Shown piece by piece: positions 32,814 through 44,076 of a stretch of DNA of 64,000 nt. The notes below the pieces were generated by a model that was not told the origin of the DNA, ran no database searches, and saw nothing but the letters and a program-made list of their open reading frames with translations. Both the position numbers and the translations under genes were made by a program. The first letter of the stretch is position 1, and each line of letters begins with the position of its first letter. Origin of the DNA: Seminavis robusta (lineage: Eukaryota; Bacillariophyta; Bacillariophyceae; Naviculales; Naviculaceae); assembly GCA_903772945.1 (NCBI GenBank), contig CAICTM010000030.1:107041-171040 (forward strand). Reading direction: 5' to 3'.

Positions 32814-34452
32814 ATGCTCAACTCATCAAAGATCGAACCAAGCAAGATGAACCATATAGACGCTGAGCCAGCGTCCAGGAGAAGTACACAACTCCTAATC
32901 GTCTTGATCCTTTTAGTCTGCGTGATTGTTACAGTTGTCCCAGCTGTGCTAGTGACTTCCTCTAGAAGAAATAATGGTGAGCAATCGCGTCCAACTGAGG
33001 ACAATGATGTGTCGGACGAGGATATGCTCGATGCGTTCCGGTAAAGAAGAAGATCTTGCACTTTTCGAAAATCTTTCCTCAATAGCTCCCACTATTATTT
33101 TTGACGCTCAAATAGAGGACTTTACAACAGCATCGAATGAAACAAACACAACCGCAAACGGTACATTCTTCAGTTCCAACGGTACCAGCTTCACGGATGC
33201 CCCAACTGAAACTCCTAGTGAAGCAACAACACACTTGCCGACTAGATTGCCAACCCGGTCTCCAACAGCCAACCCAAATCCAAGTGGACTACCAACCATC
33301 ACTCCAAGCGCATCTCCCTCCCTTGAACCAAGTGCATCGTCCACATCAAAGACACCCACAGTGTCACCAACGTGGACGCCCAGTACCTCTACTCCAACTG
33401 CTCACCCCACAATAGCACCTTCAAATATCCCATCCACAGTAATGCCAACCAAAACACCGACAGCAGCACCCACAAGCAAGAATCCCACAACAGCACCAAG
33501 TGCATCGTCGACCTCAAAGACACCCACGCTGTCACCAACTTGGACGCCCAGTACCGGTACTCCAACTGCTCACCCCACACTAGCACCTTCGAATATCCCA
33601 TCAACACAAATGCCAACAGCAGCACCCACAAGCAAGATTCCCACAGCAGCACCTACCACGTTGGATCCAATCACAATACCGACTGCGCTTCTTGATTTAC
33701 AATTCGCAACTATAGTCGACAGCTTTGTTGTTCTGGACACAATCGCTCATGCTCCTGATGCATTCACACAAGGTCTTACCTTTGACCCGGAAGACAGTGC
33801 TGTTGTGTACGAATCTACGGGCTTGACCGGAAGATCGAGTGTACGAAAGGTTGACATTGCATCTGGTGAGGTGCTTCTCAAAGTAGACACACCTCCAGAA
33901 GTGTTTGGCGAGGGATTGGCGTACTATACATCAGAATCAGACGGTCGCTTGATTCACATAACTTGGAAAAGCCGAAGAGGGTTCATCTTTGATGCCGATA
34001 CCTTGGATATGTTGGAACAATTCACCTACTCAACACAGACAAACGAGGGGTGGGGCATAACCTACGTCCCCACTTTGGACCAGTTCCTCGTCACAGATGG
34101 GTCCAACGTGCTGCATTTCTGGGATCGGGACCTTCGGGAAGTTGGGCGCCTTGCTGTCACAATGAGAACTTCGGCTGTATCTATACCAGAACGTGTCTTC
34201 AATCTGAATGAAATCGAATGGGACAATGAAACTGGAACCTTATTGGCCAACATTTGGCAGACAGACAATATTGTTCGAATTGATATCACAACTGGAGCTG
34301 TCTTGACATTGTATGACTTGGCCCAACTCTATCCAAACCGACCATTCTCTGCCGATGTGTTGAATGGCATAGCGATTAATCCCGAGAATGAACTTTGGGT
34401 AACGGGAAAGCTCTGGCCAACAATGTTCAAGATCGAATTCATCGAGAGATAA
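32814..34452 (+). CDS. glutaminyl-peptide cyclotransferase, type II membrane protein
   Basis: Two exons, 32814-32976 and 33047-34452, with a 70-nt intron (GTGAGC...AAAG); without the splice the anchor and the enzyme are in different frames. The 522-residue protein has a short cytosolic N terminus, one membrane anchor (about 25-47), a long Pro/Thr/Ser stalk (about 90-265), and a C-terminal domain that matches plant/bacterial-type glutamine cyclotransferases (a five-bladed propeller): FTQGLTF, VYESTGLTGRSSVRKVD, FGEGLAYY, NEGWGITYVP, FNLNEIEWDN, and GIAINPENELWVTGKLWP. The enzyme converts N-terminal Gln to pyroglutamate in secreted proteins; a lumenal Golgi/ER site is inferred. A second ATG at 32847 is also possible. 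The stalk contains a 168-bp tandem duplication starting at 33331. Confidence 0.85.
33331..33660 (+). repeat. 168-bp tandem duplication in the Pro/Thr stalk
   Basis: The sequence from 33331 recurs from 33499 with few changes, duplicating a 56-codon PT-rich segment (each copy has SKTPTxSPTWTPST). In-frame, so only stalk length is affected; the second copy is shortened near its end. Confidence 0.75.
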
Positions 34453-34633
34453 CAACAATACATTGTTTTTGATCGAAGACAGCATTGGAGGATTTCCCAA
34501 AGAGCTAGCGCTGCATCGGAGATGGTTGTGATGAATACTGTACTCTTGGATTGGTTGATCAAAATTTTAGGTGATACATACCGTACCCCGCCATCTCGGC
34601 AGGATAGGGGTGTGGCACGTCTACCTGTGGGAG

Positions 34634-36508
34634 CTATATCAGTTCCAAGTCGTCTGGGACACATTCGTCATTGGGGACAGCAGAGAATTCTTTCTTTTGT
34701 CGCCTCCGAACGTCTCCATTCGACCTCGTATGGCCGCCATCAATGCCAGCTTCTGCTTCATCATCTGAAGCGACCAGCATTGGTTTTGCTGCCGAAGGGG
34801 CCACAAACCAGAGTCCCGTCAAAGATACGACCGCAATCGTAGGGTAAAAGAAGCCAGGCGCAACGGGCCCAAAGGAGTCTACGATGAAGGTGGCCAAAGC
34901 AGGAGTCAGGCCTCCTATCAATGCCACGGCCAGGTTGTATCCAATCGCAACAGAAGTTAACCTTGCTTCCGGTTCAAATGACTCTACTAGCCATGCAATC
35001 ATCGGCGCTCCCCAACAGGAAAGAGAAATTCCAATGACAGTCTGGGAAGCAAAAGCCAGAGCTGTGTTGCCCCTTCCAATCAATACAATCAAGAAGGGAC
35101 AAAGAATACCCTGCAATGACGTTGAGATTACAAATCCAAATAAATTTTGTGCTGGCAAATCTCATTGTTCCGACCTACCACGGATAAACCACCAACTGTC
35201 ATTACGATTCTGCGGCCATACCTATCAGACGCCATGCCAGCTATCGGGAAGAGCAAGCACACACTGAAGAAGAGGGCGCCGGCATTTACCCCAAACGAAC
35301 CCGGCACAGGATCGTCAATGAGATCTGCCATGAAGATTGCCATCCAAACAAATGAAAGATAGAATCCTGACGACCATAGCATCGGCACCATTGATGCCGC
35401 TAGGAGTGACCGCAGATTGTGTCGCGCAAAGGCCAACTTGAGTGGATTGTCGTTTGGAGGAGATGCACCGTCATTCTTGTCCGTGTTGTTTGGCGTTCCA
35501 TGGTCGTCGTCCAGTTCGTGCCCTTTGAGGTAGAGACCCGAGAATGAAACCAGGATTCCGCTGAGAAAGGGTATCCTCCATCCCCACGTAGATAGTTGTT
35601 CATCTGTCAAAAAGGACCTGAGGGCCCATCCCGCAAAACTCCCCAATAGCGTGCCAAAGTTAGCCGTCGCCATGACCAATGAGCTGGGGAAATCGATAGA
35701 GGCTCTTAGTTAGCTGTCCTGTGCGTCCATTCAACACTTTCCTCGTCAAAGAACTGAATCAGATTCTGTACTAACCCATAATATCCCCAGTGGTCTCTAT
35801 CGTGACCTTCCAGTGTGAACACGGCCGAGGCCATGAGCTATACCGTCCATGCAAAAGGGGATTGAGGATTGCTGAATGGTTCTTGATCCGGGCCAAATCA
35901 AAGGCACAGCAACAGAACACAAACCGTAGACATACGGTACATACCTGTCCTCCAACAGAGAATCCTTGAAGCAATCTGACAAGTACAAGCAACACAATGG
36001 CAAGATCACCAACTCTTTCATAGGACGGCAGGCACCCCATTGCAAATGTTGGGAACGCCATGCAATAAATGGAGATAATCAACGCCTTGCGTCTTCCATA
36101 TTTGTCGCCAATGTAGCCCATGACAACTCCACCGATTGGTCTGAACAAAAATGCCACACCAAACACCAGGAAGCTCTCTGTAATTGCCATGTGTCCTTGC
36201 TGATGCGACGGAAAGAAGACACCTCCAATGACGTCGGAGAGGAATCCAAATAATGCAAAATCGTACCATTCCAGGGTGTTTCCCAAAGTTCCTGCGAGCA
36301 AGTTCCCAAAGTCACTCTTCTTTATTGTGGGAGGTTCTATTGTCGGACCGCCGTTGCTGTCGGCAGTTGGCTCGTCACCTGCATAGGCTTCCACTGAAGC
36401 AGCAGAAGCAGCAGTGTGGCCATTTTCCTTTGGAATCTCTGTCAGTTCTACTTGCGATGGCGATCCATTGGATGCTTCTGCGCCGTTATCGGACCCAGCC
36501 ACAAGCAT
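34634..36508 (-). CDS. MFS transporter, MHS (ProP-like) family
   Basis: Four exons on the minus strand: 36508-35945, 35837-35776, 35683-35179 and 35110-34634, with GT-AG introns of 107, 92 and 68 nt; 535 residues. After a 65-residue polar N terminus comes the family hallmark GNTLEWYDFALFGFL, then the MFS motif GYIGDKYGRRKAL between helices 2 and 3, RLLQGFSVGGQ, and in the second half SDRYGRRIV, its repeat. The 62-nt exon 2 supplies the segment LMASAVFTLEGHDRDHWGYY, matching the E-x-(A/H) and G-x-(W/Y) region of metabolite:H+ symporters. Such proteins carry proline, betaine or dicarboxylates with protons; the substrate cannot be told. The C terminus is polar and cytosolic. Confidence 0.85.
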
Positions 36509-37365
36509 AGTCCAACAACTGATTCGTCACGAACTGAGCGGTGTCGACTATGGATGGGTGAACAGAGACCGTCTAGCTATACTGGTAGCTACGGTAGGGA
36601 CTGCGCTGAAGGGGTCAAGAAGCAATCTATCGAGGACAAAGGAATGAATGGTAGATAGCAGAGGCGTTGACTTCATAGGATGGTCCAGAGCCAAATACAC
36701 TACACTACTCGAGCACAATGGATACTAGTAGCATCTTCGTAGTAGGAAATGCTGGGCATGCGGTGGCCTCGTTCCTCTTCAAGGCGAAAGAAGTGAGAAT
36801 GATGATTCAGGCTCCGCTGGCTTCCACGTACACAAAACGCACTTAATAAAATTATTTGTTGTCGAAGCCAGTACCGTACCGCAGGGTGGCAGGTAGAACC
36901 AGGTGCATACCGGTACCGCACATATAGGACCTGAGTTTACGGGGCTGTTTTTGGATGCTACATGTAGTTGTGCTCTGGGCGTGGGACCAAGAATGGGGCC
37001 TGGAGATGGACCAGAGAGGTACCAGTACCGTACGTCCTGGAGTTGGTCCAGGAATGAGGCCTGGAGACGGACCTTGGACGAATCCAGGAGTGGAAAATAA
37101 GTTTGCGCTCTGCTAATAGCCTTATCACCGAGGTTGGTGCCACCAGTGGGAAGGTTTCTTTGGTGCTGGATGCGATGCCGAAGCCAAACACGTCCTACTA
37201 TATCTATAACGTACGTGCAGTACGTATTGAATCAATTGAAGCTACCTTTAGCATGGCCGTCGTTGGAACACAAACGCATCGTAGTCCAAAGAACAAAAAG
37301 TCATGAACTTGCACGTTCGGATCCAAAATAGTGCGAGTACAACATTGTCAGGCCTTCTTCATTCA
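36509..37365. other. intergenic region
   Basis: About 860 bp upstream of the transporter and downstream of the kinase gene; no gene supported. It contains ACTAGTA at about 36724, TACCGGTACC at about 36908 and CCAGTACCGTAC at about 37022. Confidence 0.45.
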
Positions 37366-38945
37366 TTAACAGTCCAAACCTTGCAAACTGCGGATGGACT
37401 TGTCATTCATATACATGGATCGATTCAGCACAGAGTCCTGCTCTGACCTCTCATATAACTCTGACCGGATCATTGAGGCAATGCTCTTCATGGGCGGTCT
37501 CTTTCCCGGGTCAAAGTCCCAACCGTTCTTGAGGACATTGGTGGCAGGCCAAGAGGTGCGAATTGTTGGACGCTCGTTTCCCTTCACTACTCGTTGAAAA
37601 TACTCTTGTGGAGGATAGGTATGAAAGGGTGTCTTGCGCAGTGCTAAGATCTCATGGAACAACAGGGCAAAACTGAAACAGTCGCACCGGCAATTGTAGG
37701 GAAGCTTCAATGTCACTTCAGGTGCCACTGTCCAGCAGTTGCACAGCCAAGGTGAGTGCGCAAGTATCATCCATAGAAGAGGAAGTACATACAATTTGGA
37801 GATCCTGTTCCTCTAGAGGGCCACTTACTGTATGGAATAGATCCAGTGACTGGGGTCAAGTTATACATGGTCTTGGACTTTTTGGCCAAGAGAGTTGGGC
37901 TCAAGGCCTTGCTAAGTCCAAAGTCGAAAATCTTTATGTCTCCTCGGATATCAAAGCCAAAGTTCTAGGCAACGATGAGTGGGTTTGGTGAGTGCGTGCT
38001 GCAAGATATTCAGTGGTGTTGAAGCAGCCAAACATACCTCCTGTTTGATATCCCGATAGATCAAGGAGTTTTCGTGCATGTATGCCAATGCTGATGCTAG
38101 ATCATAGGCCACGATCAGTCTTTCCACCAAAAGCATGTTTCTTGCATTCTTGTCTCTTCCAATTCCAAAAACCCCATTGATTCTATTCTTTTGAGATCGC
38201 CAACTCTTTATGCGTGTCTCTAGGGTCTCAAAAAGACGGTCCATGATGATGAAGGACTCGGGTGCAACATGTCACCAGTACAGACGCCTCTCATCTTCAC
38301 TGTGTATGGTTCGCAAAAGGTATGAGTGAGCATTAGCGCTATGAGGGAAACAGTAAGATACCCAGTGGGTAGAACCGAAAGCAAAATGATCAGCTCACCA
38401 ATGTTTGGATGCCACAGCACACTCAGGTACTTGATTTCCAGAGCCATATCTATCATACCCCTGGTTCGATCAAGCTCGGACAAGGCAGGGTTCAACTTCT
38501 TGATGGCATAACGGGCTTTCCCTGATCGCATAACTCTGCTAGCAATCTGACGTTTGGCAGTGGCAACTTCGTAATGACGGTCTTGGTGGTCGTGGTGCTC
38601 AGGATGCAACTCGATTGTCACTGTTGGCAAGTGGCCAATTCCAGCGCATTTGCTGCCCTGACTGTCCTGACTGTCACTCTCCCCGTCAGATTGTGGTTGA
38701 CTACGATCCACTCGAATGTCGGACACTTCGGAGACCACCCCAAACCCACCAATACCCAGTACTTCGCCAGTATCCACTTCCGACGCATCAAAGGTTGGGT
38801 ATAGTCGCTTCTCACGAACCCGCATCAGAGAGGACTTGTCAACATCTGATAGAATCTTGTCGGCATTAGCAAGCAGCGAGGCCACTGTCTCTGGAGGCCG
38901 AGTCAATGCCGTCTCCTTACGGCGAGGATTTGAAGGAGCTATCAT
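37366..38945 (-). CDS. protein kinase with 1-nt frameshift
   Basis: Exons on the minus strand: 38945-38399, 38299-38038, 37964-37829 and 37727-37366, all with GT-AG introns. Kinase motifs are present in order: Gly loop GIGGFGVV (64-71), YAIKKL (K149), HPNIVKMRGVCTG, YRDIKQEN (catalytic Asp and Asn; Tyr replaces the His of HRD), DFGLSKA, and MAPE created by splicing. A polar insert of about 70 residues separates the Gly loop from the VAIK lysine. Within exon 2, near 38256, one base is missing relative to the frame that continues as FIIMDRLFETLE; total exon length is one short of a multiple of three. This is either a sequencing error or a genuine inactivating indel. Tyrosine-kinase-like grouping is possible; substrate unknown. 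Confidence 0.75.
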
Positions 38946-40060
38946 TGCTCCTTTCTCCTTTTATCTTGTTGTGTTTCCAGAATATTCCCATCAACAAGAC
39001 AAAATGAAGGAGCTTCCGTGAGAGTGCACCAACAAGCAAGACTTCCATCAGATCAAGCTGGGTTCGGAGGTGTGTCCAATCGGTTCTGTGACGTGTTCAC
39101 AACGTCGAATCTTGAAGATTCCACGTCCAACAATTTCTCTTCGCCACGTCCCCATGACAATCCTAACAGGAGCTGGTACAGCTGTACCGGTACCTGGCAC
39201 CACCGGTACCGCGACGTGCTGTGGCTGGTCAGCTATCCACTCCCCAAATAGATCATCAGGGCTCAGAGGAGGAATGCAAGAATTCCTGATTTCCATGGTG
39301 CGTTCAAGAGATTGGCTGGCTGCCTGCTTGCCGAATGGTGGCGAATGCATTTGCTTCGTTTGGATATTCTTCTAGCCAGAAGCAGATCAATGCAAGGCGA
39401 AAACCCCGCATTTTCACATGCTGGCCTACGGACGATAGCGGGATATGTATGGTTGTGGCTGGCATAGACTGTAGGCCAGGCCGGTGCTTGGCCAAAGGCT
39501 ACCGGTACGGATCTTCTCATGGCTGCGGAGACGGCCATCGCGCCTTCCAAGTCTACGGTACGACCCCAAGTCAGCCCACATGTATTCTAAAGGCCAAATT
39601 TTGGGCTCCTCTTCCCAAAGCCTGGGCTCTCCGTTGAGGTTGGGTTGCTCGAGTAAAAGCCAGGCCAAGGTTCAATGCATCTTTCATGAAGTTTCGAAAA
39701 AAGGCACAATTCGATCCATTTTAATCCAATTGAATGATGAATCGAATCGAATGATTCAATCGGATCATCCGACAGATTCGAATTGAACCGATTTCAGCAT
39801 GCTCTCTTCTCGACTGATACGGTTGTCTAGCTGCAGCGTGCTGCATGCAGCAACAGCTCTGGTACCCTGTTTGGGAAATCTGAAATCCTGTGCAAGCTCA
39901 CCAAGACTACTTTACAGAGAAACTAGCTAGTAAGGTAGTGTGAGAGTGTATATTCAGTATTCAGCGTTTTCGAGTGGGCACTCGTCGGACATCCACGCAA
40001 AGGGACGACAATGACACCTTAATCCTGTGACGGTTGTCGACTTTCAATCAAACAAGCAAA
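38946..40060. other. intergenic region
   Basis: About 1.1 kb with overlapping ORFs on both strands but no recognised protein. GTACCGGTAC lies at 39184-39193, about 240 bp upstream of the kinase start. Near 39710-39790 there are several repeats of the word TTCGAAT or GAATCG. Confidence 0.45.
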
Positions 40061-41721
40061 TTATGCACTGGAAGGGGGGCCAGATGGATCCTGGTACTTC
40101 ATTTCCTTGGGGTCGAATCCAGGCATGGGGAAGGATGTAGCAAAGTCATTGACCTTCTTTTTCAAGGCAGCAACTTCTTCATTTCCATCCAAAAGTGCCA
40201 CAAAGTCCTTCAACTTGGGTCCACTCTTCTCCTGAAGCTTGAGAGCAATCTTGGCGCATTCGTCAAGGAACATGGCGATTTGTTCAAAATCGGCCTCCAC
40301 CATCTTGCGGGTTGTCAAGGCGGGTGCTCCAATGCGGACACCTCCGGGTGTAACAGCGGACCTGTCTCCAGGGACGCAGTTTTTGTTGAGAGTAATGCAG
40401 GCTGCGTCGCAAATCTTTTCAAACTTGCTTCCCGTGAGTCCCTGAGGCTTGAGATCCCACAGAACCAAGTGATTTTCGGTACCGCCCGAAGCCATGGAGT
40501 ATCCCAAAGATGTCAGTTTGTTGGCCAGAGCCTGGGCATTCTTTTTGACCTGTTGGGCGTAGACTTTGAATTCGGGGGTGAGGACCTCCTTCAACTGGGT
40601 AGCAACTCCAGCAATTTGATGTTCATGGGGACCACCCTGCAAGGCGGGAAAGACAGCCTGGTTGATCTTTCCTTCAAATCCACGTTCATCTTTGCGGAAG
40701 AAAATCATACCGGCACGAGGTCCACGAAGGGACTTGTGGGTTGTAGTGGTCACAACATCGCAGAGATCAAAAGGGGATTTGAGTTCTCCAGCAGCAATCA
40801 AACCGCTGATGTGAGCCTGTACATGGTTCGAAGAAAAATAAATTGTATTAGCAAACACCAACATCACCATAATATAAACCAAAGCAACCAAAATAGAAGC
40901 CACGCAGATACTTGCCATATCCATCATGAGGAGGGCGCCGTTGGCGTCACAAATCTGACGGAACCTTTCATAGTCAAGGTCACGGGGATAAGCCGAGAAC
41001 CCAGCAACAATCATGGCCGGCTTGAACAGGGAGGCATCCCTCTCCAACTGATCATAATCAATGTATCCCGTCTCGGGGTGCACACGGTAGGGCAACGATT
41101 CAAAGTAGACCGAGGTGGCGGAAACAGCCTTACGAGTGTTTTCTTTTTTGGAGTATGTGTAGAATCCATGGGTCAAGTGTCCACCACTGGGGAGATCCAA
41201 TCCCATGATTCGATCATGAGGCTTCAAAAGACCCGTGTAAACGGCAAAGTTGGCAGGGGAACCAGAGTAAGGTTGGACATTAACTCCCCACTTTTCGGGG
41301 TCCAATCCGTACGCCTGGAGGGCACGCTTTTGGCAGAGCTCCTCGATTTGATCGACAACTTCATTACCTCCATAGTAACGAGCATGGGGGAGACCTTCAG
41401 CGTACTTGTTGGTCAAGGCAGATCCCAAGCACTCAATGACAGCCCTGGAAGTGAAATTCTCCGAGGCAATCAGCTCCAATGAACGCCACTGACGCGACTT
41501 TTCCTGCTCAATCAAATCAAAAAGTTCAGGATCGTGATCCTTGAGGGGGACCAAGCCACGAAATTCCTGGACATCAAATCAAATGATAACAGATGGGTAT
41601 AAGGTATAAGGAATAAATATAAAGTGAGAAACCAAAGCCAACAACTGGCGGGCAAGGGCCTTATAGTCAACTCGACTCAACCCAGCTCAGATAATCTTAC
41701 CTGTTCCTTGAAGGTTGCCAT
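40061..41721 (-). CDS. SHMT: serine hydroxymethyltransferase
   Basis: Transfers the hydroxymethyl group of serine to tetrahydrofolate, giving glycine and 5,10-methylene-THF; PLP enzyme. Exons: 41721-41701 (only 21 nt, MATFKEQ), 41566-40916 and 40816-40061, giving 475 residues, the normal cytosolic length. Seen motifs: [39 protein letters not shown], the PLP-lysine segment [14 protein letters not shown] (K252), and [13 protein letters not shown]. The first intron (134 nt) is GT-AG. The second (99 nt, 40817-40915) must use a GC donor (GCAAGT) to restore the conserved [10 protein letters not shown]; it is in phase and stop-free, so the unspliced frame is open too. No transit peptide, so a cytosolic form is likely. 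Confidence 0.95.
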
Positions 41722-42297
41722 TGTCGGATTGATTATCTGTTTCACGCAAAAAGCTTAGAAGAAATGCCTTCAAAGAATTGTGTGATGGACGGATGAGGAG
41801 CGGCCACAAATCTTTCTCGGAGGAGGAAGAACCAATCGGCATCACTGCGGTGGCGCACGTGCTTTATCGCTCTTCATTGAAAGCCAATCGGGAAAAATCT
41901 GCCGTTAATTCGACGTTAGAATGTGTCACTGACAAAGGACGGACCAATTTGCGGATGGGTCGCAAACACCTTGAGACCTCGAGGCTGGGTGACTGTAAAA
42001 TCCACTGGCTTAAACTGTATCGAATGAGGTCTGGGTAAGTCAAGGAATATGGGGTATTCAACATCATTCAACCCGAGAAGATATCTCGCACAAATTGGAT
42101 TGCACCCCAAGAGCACAAATGTAGAAAGGTAGTTGAGGTAAAGTTATACTTTGTTTTGGCAATTTTAATTTTTTCTTTTACCGCATCTACCTTTGTGTTA
42201 AAGCTGTCTTCCAAGCTGCGCAGCCACTCTTCTTGACAATTTTGGCGACCATGACGCTTGAGTTTGAGCTGAATGGGTTGCCAATGACAACATTAAC
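41722..42297. promoter_or_regulatory. divergent promoter region
   Basis: About 575 bp between the SHMT and esterase start codons; expected to hold both promoters. No coding sequence supported. Confidence 0.45.
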
Positions 42298-43485
42298 ATG
42301 AGCGAAGCACCATTAGTTTGTGGAGAACCCGTCGTTCGGACAATTCTCTTGGAGGAGGGTTGTAGAAAAGAATGTCAGCGCAAATACATGTTCTACCTAC
42401 CCAAGGCGGCTTGCGGCCCAAACAATTCTGTAGGTAGCAGTACCACCGAGGCTGTTGGCAGACTTCCTCTGGTATTTACAATCCACTGTTTGGGTTGCAG
42501 TATGCAAACGTTCCAGTTCTGGTCTGAGGTTGCCGAAGCGTACAACTTTGTGTGGGTCAATCCTGAAGGCTTGAAGCACTCGTTTAACGCGGGTGGTGAA
42601 TCCTGCTGTGGATATGCACTGGAACAAGGGATTGATGATCTTGGATTTCTCAAAGGTATCTTGAGCCAAGTGACAGGAGAGTACCCGTCGTTGCTGTCCT
42701 CAAATTATGTCTATGCTACGGGATGGTCCAACGGAGGATATATGGTCAGCTATGCAGCTCCTCTGTTTCGTGCCATTGCTCCCATTTCGGGCTATCACTT
42801 GGACAGCGTCAAGCTGGAGGAACGAATGATAACCCATGAAAAACCAGTATCCCTCTTCTTGCATCATTCCCAAGATGACCCTATGGTACAAATGACGGGA
42901 TGTTGCACCGACTCCACTATGCCCAGATGCTGTTGCGGCATCTCTCAGCATTTGGACCAATGCACCTCTGTGGAAGCTCACGTGAGTGTCTGGGCTACCA
43001 ATTTCAATCACTGTGGCAGCAAAACCAAAGTGTCCTACTCGGTCCAAGATCAAGTCACTTGTTATACCTTTGAGGAATGCGGCCAAAACGTGAATACTAC
43101 CTATTGCATATACCAAAACAAGAAACACTTCAACCGACCCAGCTTCGAGCAGGCTTTCCCAATGACACAGGGCACTGCGGATTTCTTTGCTAGGGATGCT
43201 TGTTCCGCACCAGGAGGTGTTTGGAATGGTGCCCAAAGAACCTGCGCGTGTCCTTCTGGCGCCTCGGGGACCTATTGCAGTGAAAGACTACTTCAGGAGG
43301 GTAAGAAAGAACGAGAAAATTCAATCTCCCCTGCGCCGATTTTGATGTTTCTGGGGTTGGCGCTGGTTCTGGTTGGTAGTTACTATCTAGTTACAACGCT
43401 GTTCCGTCGATTCCGCAAAGGTTCCCTAAAGCGCTACAGCAAGGTATCCACCAGCGATGTGGAACTCCAGCAACTGGAAGGTTGA
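42298..43485 (+). CDS. alpha/beta-hydrolase esterase (PHB-depolymerase/feruloyl-esterase-like), membrane anchored
   Basis: Intronless as read, 395 residues. The nucleophile elbow GWSNGGYM (S144), an Asp in FLHHSQDDPM (about 193) and a His in NKKHFNRPSF (about 285) form a plausible triad; PLVFTIHCLG and WVNPEG fit the esterase/CE1 and LpqC-like fold. The protein is unusually Cys-rich (CCTDSTMPRCCCG) and carries an EGF-like CACPSGASGTYC before a membrane helix at about 346-366 and a short basic cytosolic tail. This is type I topology, yet no N-terminal signal peptide is seen at this ATG; a signal may sit on an undetected upstream exon. Likely an extracellular ester hydrolase; substrate unknown. 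Confidence 0.75.
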   Translation: MSEAPLVCGEPVVRTILLEEGCRKECQRKYMFYLPKAACGPNNSVGSSTTEAVGRLPLVFTIHCLGCSMQTFQFWSEVAEAYNFVWVNPEGLKHSFNAGGESCCGYALEQGIDDLGFLKGILSQVTGEYPSLLSSNYVYATGWSNGGYMVSYAAPLFRAIAPISGYHLDSVKLEERMITHEKPVSLFLHHSQDDPMVQMTGCCTDSTMPRCCCGISQHLDQCTSVEAHVSVWATNFNHCGSKTKVSYSVQDQVTCYTFEECGQNVNTTYCIYQNKKHFNRPSFEQAFPMTQGTADFFARDACSAPGGVWNGAQRTCACPSGASGTYCSERLLQEGKKERENSISPAPILMFLGLALVLVGSYYLVTTLFRRFRKGSLKRYSKVSTSDVELQQLEG

Positions 43486-44076
43486 GCTCAAGCATCAGTT
43501 GCGATGCCGCCAATGCAAGCTGGTCATGAGGATACGGACGTGAAATTAGTATGGGAGACATAGCGTTGTTTGCACAACTTCTAGCTACGGCTGTATACTC
43601 AAGTGACAGCTACTACATGTAGTCTAGCTAACTACCAAGCAAGATAAACAACTGTTTTGAATATAAAATGAGCGCTTAGCACAAATTATTATAAAATACA
43701 TCAAATGCGGACAAGACTACTTCCCTCTTGTCCACTCTCATGATGAATGTCCCGATCTGCAACAAACTTAACTCCTGTAGCTGCACGGGCGCACATGGCT
43801 CTATGAAAACTGGGAATGCATGTAAAAGCTTGAATAGAAACCAACACATTCCCTTGATCGGCGTTTCGGCTTCGTTGGTTTTGAATTACAAATATCTGCA
43901 CTGGAAAACAATATGAATAGGTAACAATCACGTGGCACAGTTGCCAAGTCCAAGGTATGAAAACATCCACCACGCTAACGTTGTGATGGATGTCATGAAA
44001 ATGTTTGCGTGTGAAAAGGTTGTTTGTTCGGAGAAGGGTAGGCGGCGCCTACACCAGCTCTCTTTTGCGAACACTT
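43486..44076. other. convergent intergenic region
   Basis: About 590 bp between two gene 3' ends; no gene or clear repeat. Confidence 0.5.

Noticed and set aside
39048-39668. overlapping ORFs upstream of the kinase
   Set aside because: Frames on both strands conflict and contain no recognisable motif; treated as intergenic.
40034-41482. 482-codon plus-strand ORF antisense to SHMT
   Set aside because: Long antisense frame produced by codon bias of a highly conserved enzyme gene; the SHMT motifs are on the minus strand.
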